Shown piece after piece: positions 21,838-23,358 of a stretch of 23,358 nt of DNA. The notes under the pieces were generated by a model, which did no database searches, was not told where the DNA came from, and saw only the letters and a program-made list of their open reading frames with translations. The DNA is from DASXTK01 sp036505485 (GTDB lineage: Bacteria; Actinomycetota; Acidimicrobiia; Acidimicrobiales; VFJN01). Within the stretch, counting starts at the first letter, position 1; every line of letters starts with the position of its first letter. Location: NCBI GenBank assembly GCA_036505485.1, contig DASXTK010000358.1, forward strand, positions 1-23,358, written 5' to 3'. The translations under genes were made by a program, and so were the position numbers.

Positions 21838-22425
21838 TCAGCCGGGCAGTTCGGGGAACCTCTCCTCGCACGAATCGCAGGCGAAGGGACGCCCGTAGAT
21901 CAAGACGTTTTCGTCCTCCTCGTCCAGGTCGAGATAGGTCTGGCGGTTGTACTCGACGCAATCGCGGCAGGTCACAGTGAGGAATCGAGCGTGGTCGTCC
22001 CATTTCAGACCGCGCGCCAGAGGGTGGTTGGTCAGGCCCCAGCGGGCCACCTCGGCGTTGGTGATCGTGAATGGACGGGGCATCCGACAGCGCGTTCGCA
22101 GCAGGTAGCTGACGTCGCGCACTGCCAGGCGGGCCTCCAGCATGTCGTCGGATGCCCCTTCCACCTCGCTCGACGATTCCAGGCAGAGCTGGGCCGCGAG
22201 ATCCAACCGGAGTTGGATGGCCGGCGGCAGACGCACATCAACGTCGAGCGCGAAGTCGGCGGGGTTGATACCCGTGTAGCTCCAGACGAGCTTCCTCGCA
22301 CGGGCCTCGACGTCCGAGAGATCCTGCGCCTGCACGCCGGCCGCCCCGCCGAGGCCTGCGATGGACACACGCCAGCCGAACCCGCAGCGCTCGACGGTCG
22401 CCTTGAAGCGCCTGGTCATGACCAT
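21838..22425 (-). CDS. HicB-like protein with C-terminal zinc-ribbon-like Cys4 module
   Basis: A 195-residue protein. The N-terminal 65 residues (FKATVERCGFGWRVSIAGLGG, then LSDVEARARKLVWSYTGINPADF and DVDVRLP) follow the pattern of HicB-type antitoxin-like domains common in actinobacteria. The next part (MLEARLAVRDVSYLLR) recalls the helix that usually leads to a DNA-binding turn in those proteins, but the typical HTH end is replaced. The last 50 residues carry two CxxC pairs, Cys153/Cys156 and Cys183/Cys186, likely binding one zinc. No HicA-type toxin gene is adjacent. The start at ATG 22425 has AGGA (complement of 22433-22436) seven bases upstream; ATG 22419 is possible. Role is unknown; DNA or RNA binding is an inference. 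Confidence 0.7.
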   Translation of the reverse strand: MVMTRRFKATVERCGFGWRVSIAGLGGAAGVQAQDLSDVEARARKLVWSYTGINPADFALDVDVRLPPAIQLRLDLAAQLCLESSSEVEGASDDMLEARLAVRDVSYLLRTRCRMPRPFTITNAEVARWGLTNHPLARGLKWDDHARFLTVTCRDCVEYNRQTYLDLDEEDENVLIYGRPFACDSCEERFPELPG

Positions 22426-22553
22426 GGTCGTGTCCTGTCTCACTTTCCAGCCCCCACCGGGGCACAAGAGGGTGCGGCATCACGCAGAAAGCGTCCGCCT
22501 ACGCACAGGGACGAAACCACCACCACTCGGCCGATGCCCTCGGACGTCCTGAC

Positions 22554-22559
22554 TAGTTT
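22554..22559 (+). promoter_or_regulatory. Candidate -10 box of the XRE/DUF5919 gene
   Basis: TAGTTT fits TANNNT and is 30 bases before the ATG at 22589, leaving a short leader with a good GGAGG at 22578-22582. The -35 region is not convincing. The 163-base gap from 22426 to 22588 holds the divergent promoters and shows nothing else firm. Confidence 0.35.
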
Positions 22560-22588
22560 CGGAAGGAAGATCACGGCGGAGGTGGGCC

Positions 22589-23332
22589 ATGACCAACGAA
22601 CGGCTGCGCGAAGCGCTCCACTCCTCAGGCATGACGCTGCGGAACGTCGCGGCTGAGCTGGCCGTCGACCCCAAGACCGTCGAGCGTTGGATCACTCAGG
22701 CGCGCAGGCCCTACCCGCGGCACCGCTACCGGCTCGCCGCGATCCTGGGCAAGGAGGAGTCCTACCTCTGGCCCCGCGACCCGGTGTTGACAGAGCCCGG
22801 AGCAGGGAATCCCGAAGAAGTCGTCCGTATATATCCCCATCGATCCGCGGTTCCCGTCGGGCTGTGGCGCCAGCTGCTCGACGGGGCGGTCAAGCGGATC
22901 GACCTCCTGCTCTACGCCGGGCTGTTCCTACCGGAGCAGCATCCCCATCTGCTCGCCATGCTGCGAAAGAAAGCAGCTGGCGGGACCCGGGTCCGGTTGC
23001 TCCTCGGGGACCCGGACTGTGCCGCCGTCGCCCTGCGTGGCGACGAGGAAGGCACCGGCGACAGCGTGGCGGCCAAGGTGCGCAACGCCCTGACCGTCTA
23101 CACGCCGTTGGCGGGTAGCCCGAACATCTGCGTGTGCATGCACCGGACCACGCTCTACACGTCGATCTTCCAGTTCGACGACCAGATGCTGGTCAACCCC
23201 CACGTCTACGGGCTGCTCGCCGCCTACGCCCCAACGCTCCACCTCCGCCGGATCGGCTCAGGCGGCATGTTCGAGACCTATCTACGAAGCTTCGAACGCG
23301 TCTGGCAAGACGCCCTCCCCGCCTGGCAATGA
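22589..23332 (+). CDS. XRE-type HTH protein with DUF5919 (PLD-like) C-terminal domain
   Basis: A 247-residue protein. Residues of about 4-55 form a helix-turn-helix (MTLRNVAAELAVDPKTVERWI, residues 15-35, quoted as the HTH core). Residues of about 78-247 match the DUF5919 domain found in actinobacterial XRE regulators: VPVGLWRQLLDGAVKRIDLL, LLYAGLFLP, RVRLLLGDPD (134-143), MHRTTLYTSIF (184-194), HVYG and the end SFERVW. That domain resembles the phospholipase D fold, but no intact HxKxxxxD motif is seen, so a sensor or ligand-binding role is more likely than hydrolysis. GGAGG at 22578-22582, six bases before the ATG, fixes the start. The gene is divergent from the HicB-like gene. Confidence 0.88.
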   Translation: MTNERLREALHSSGMTLRNVAAELAVDPKTVERWITQARRPYPRHRYRLAAILGKEESYLWPRDPVLTEPGAGNPEEVVRIYPHRSAVPVGLWRQLLDGAVKRIDLLLYAGLFLPEQHPHLLAMLRKKAAGGTRVRLLLGDPDCAAVALRGDEEGTGDSVAAKVRNALTVYTPLAGSPNICVCMHRTTLYTSIFQFDDQMLVNPHVYGLLAAYAPTLHLRRIGSGGMFETYLRSFERVWQDALPAWQ

Positions 23333-23358
23333 CCGTCCCAACTCGTCCCACCCCGTCC

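Overview
The window is a GC-rich, gene-dense stretch of an actinobacterial chromosome. Several ATGA or TGATG stop/start overlaps, GTG starts, a likely leaderless gene with a TANNNT -10 box, and families typical of actinobacterial lipid and steroid catabolism suggest Actinomycetota, most plausibly an uncultured member of Acidimicrobiia. This placement is inferred from style and was not tested. No tRNA, rRNA, CRISPR array, insertion sequence or phage gene was seen, and no gap without a gene exceeds about 170 bases.

Layout. Positions 1-16926 are mostly an acyl-CoA catabolic region built from short operons. (a) Minus, 1692 to before 1: an isochorismatase-fold protein, then a FadD3-like acyl-CoA ligase cut by the window edge. 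(b) Plus, 1742-4093: a divergent crotonase, then a second acyl-CoA ligase. (c) Minus, 6822-4015: a secreted glucose/sorbosone-dehydrogenase-like lipoprotein with a PKD domain. (d) Minus, 9510-6893: a ketosynthase/HMG-CoA-synthase-like protein fused to an OB-fold (DUF35) domain, then an SCP-x/archaeal-type thiolase. (e) Plus, 9604-10929: a MurA-family enolpyruvyl transferase. (f) Minus, 12262-10926: nitroreductase, then NIPSNAP protein. (g) Plus, 12359-16926: acyl-CoA dehydrogenase, CaiB/racemase-family protein, double-hotdog MaoC hydratase, second acyl-CoA dehydrogenase.

Three divergent promoter regions of this block (1704-1722, 9530-9548, 12318-12336) carry the same palindrome, ATCTGACGNNNCGTCAGAT. 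Each lies about 19-22 bases upstream of a catabolic operon. I infer a common TetR-type repressor, encoded outside the window, that controls operons a, b, d, g and perhaps f as one regulon. Together the genes could activate an acid to its CoA ester, epimerise a 2-methyl branch, desaturate it, hydrate it and cleave it. No 3-hydroxyacyl-CoA dehydrogenase is present. The set (two acyl-CoA dehydrogenases, MaoC hydratase, DUF35, SCP-x thiolase) resembles the steroid side-chain igr system, but the substrate is unknown.

Positions 17058-23332 look like regulatory and housekeeping genes: a large LuxR-type ATPase regulator divergent from an AraC-type regulator, a YidB-like (DUF937) protein, a DoxX membrane protein with a long charged tail, a HicB-like protein with a zinc-ribbon tail, and a divergent XRE-HTH/DUF5919 protein.

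The most unusual item is a palindromic element of about 66 bp (15246-15311) inserted in frame in the linker of the MaoC gene. It recalls the protein-coding palindromic elements of Rickettsia. Next in interest are the three-site operator set, two or more enzymes with replaced catalytic residues, and the HicB-zinc ribbon / XRE-DUF5919 divergent pair.
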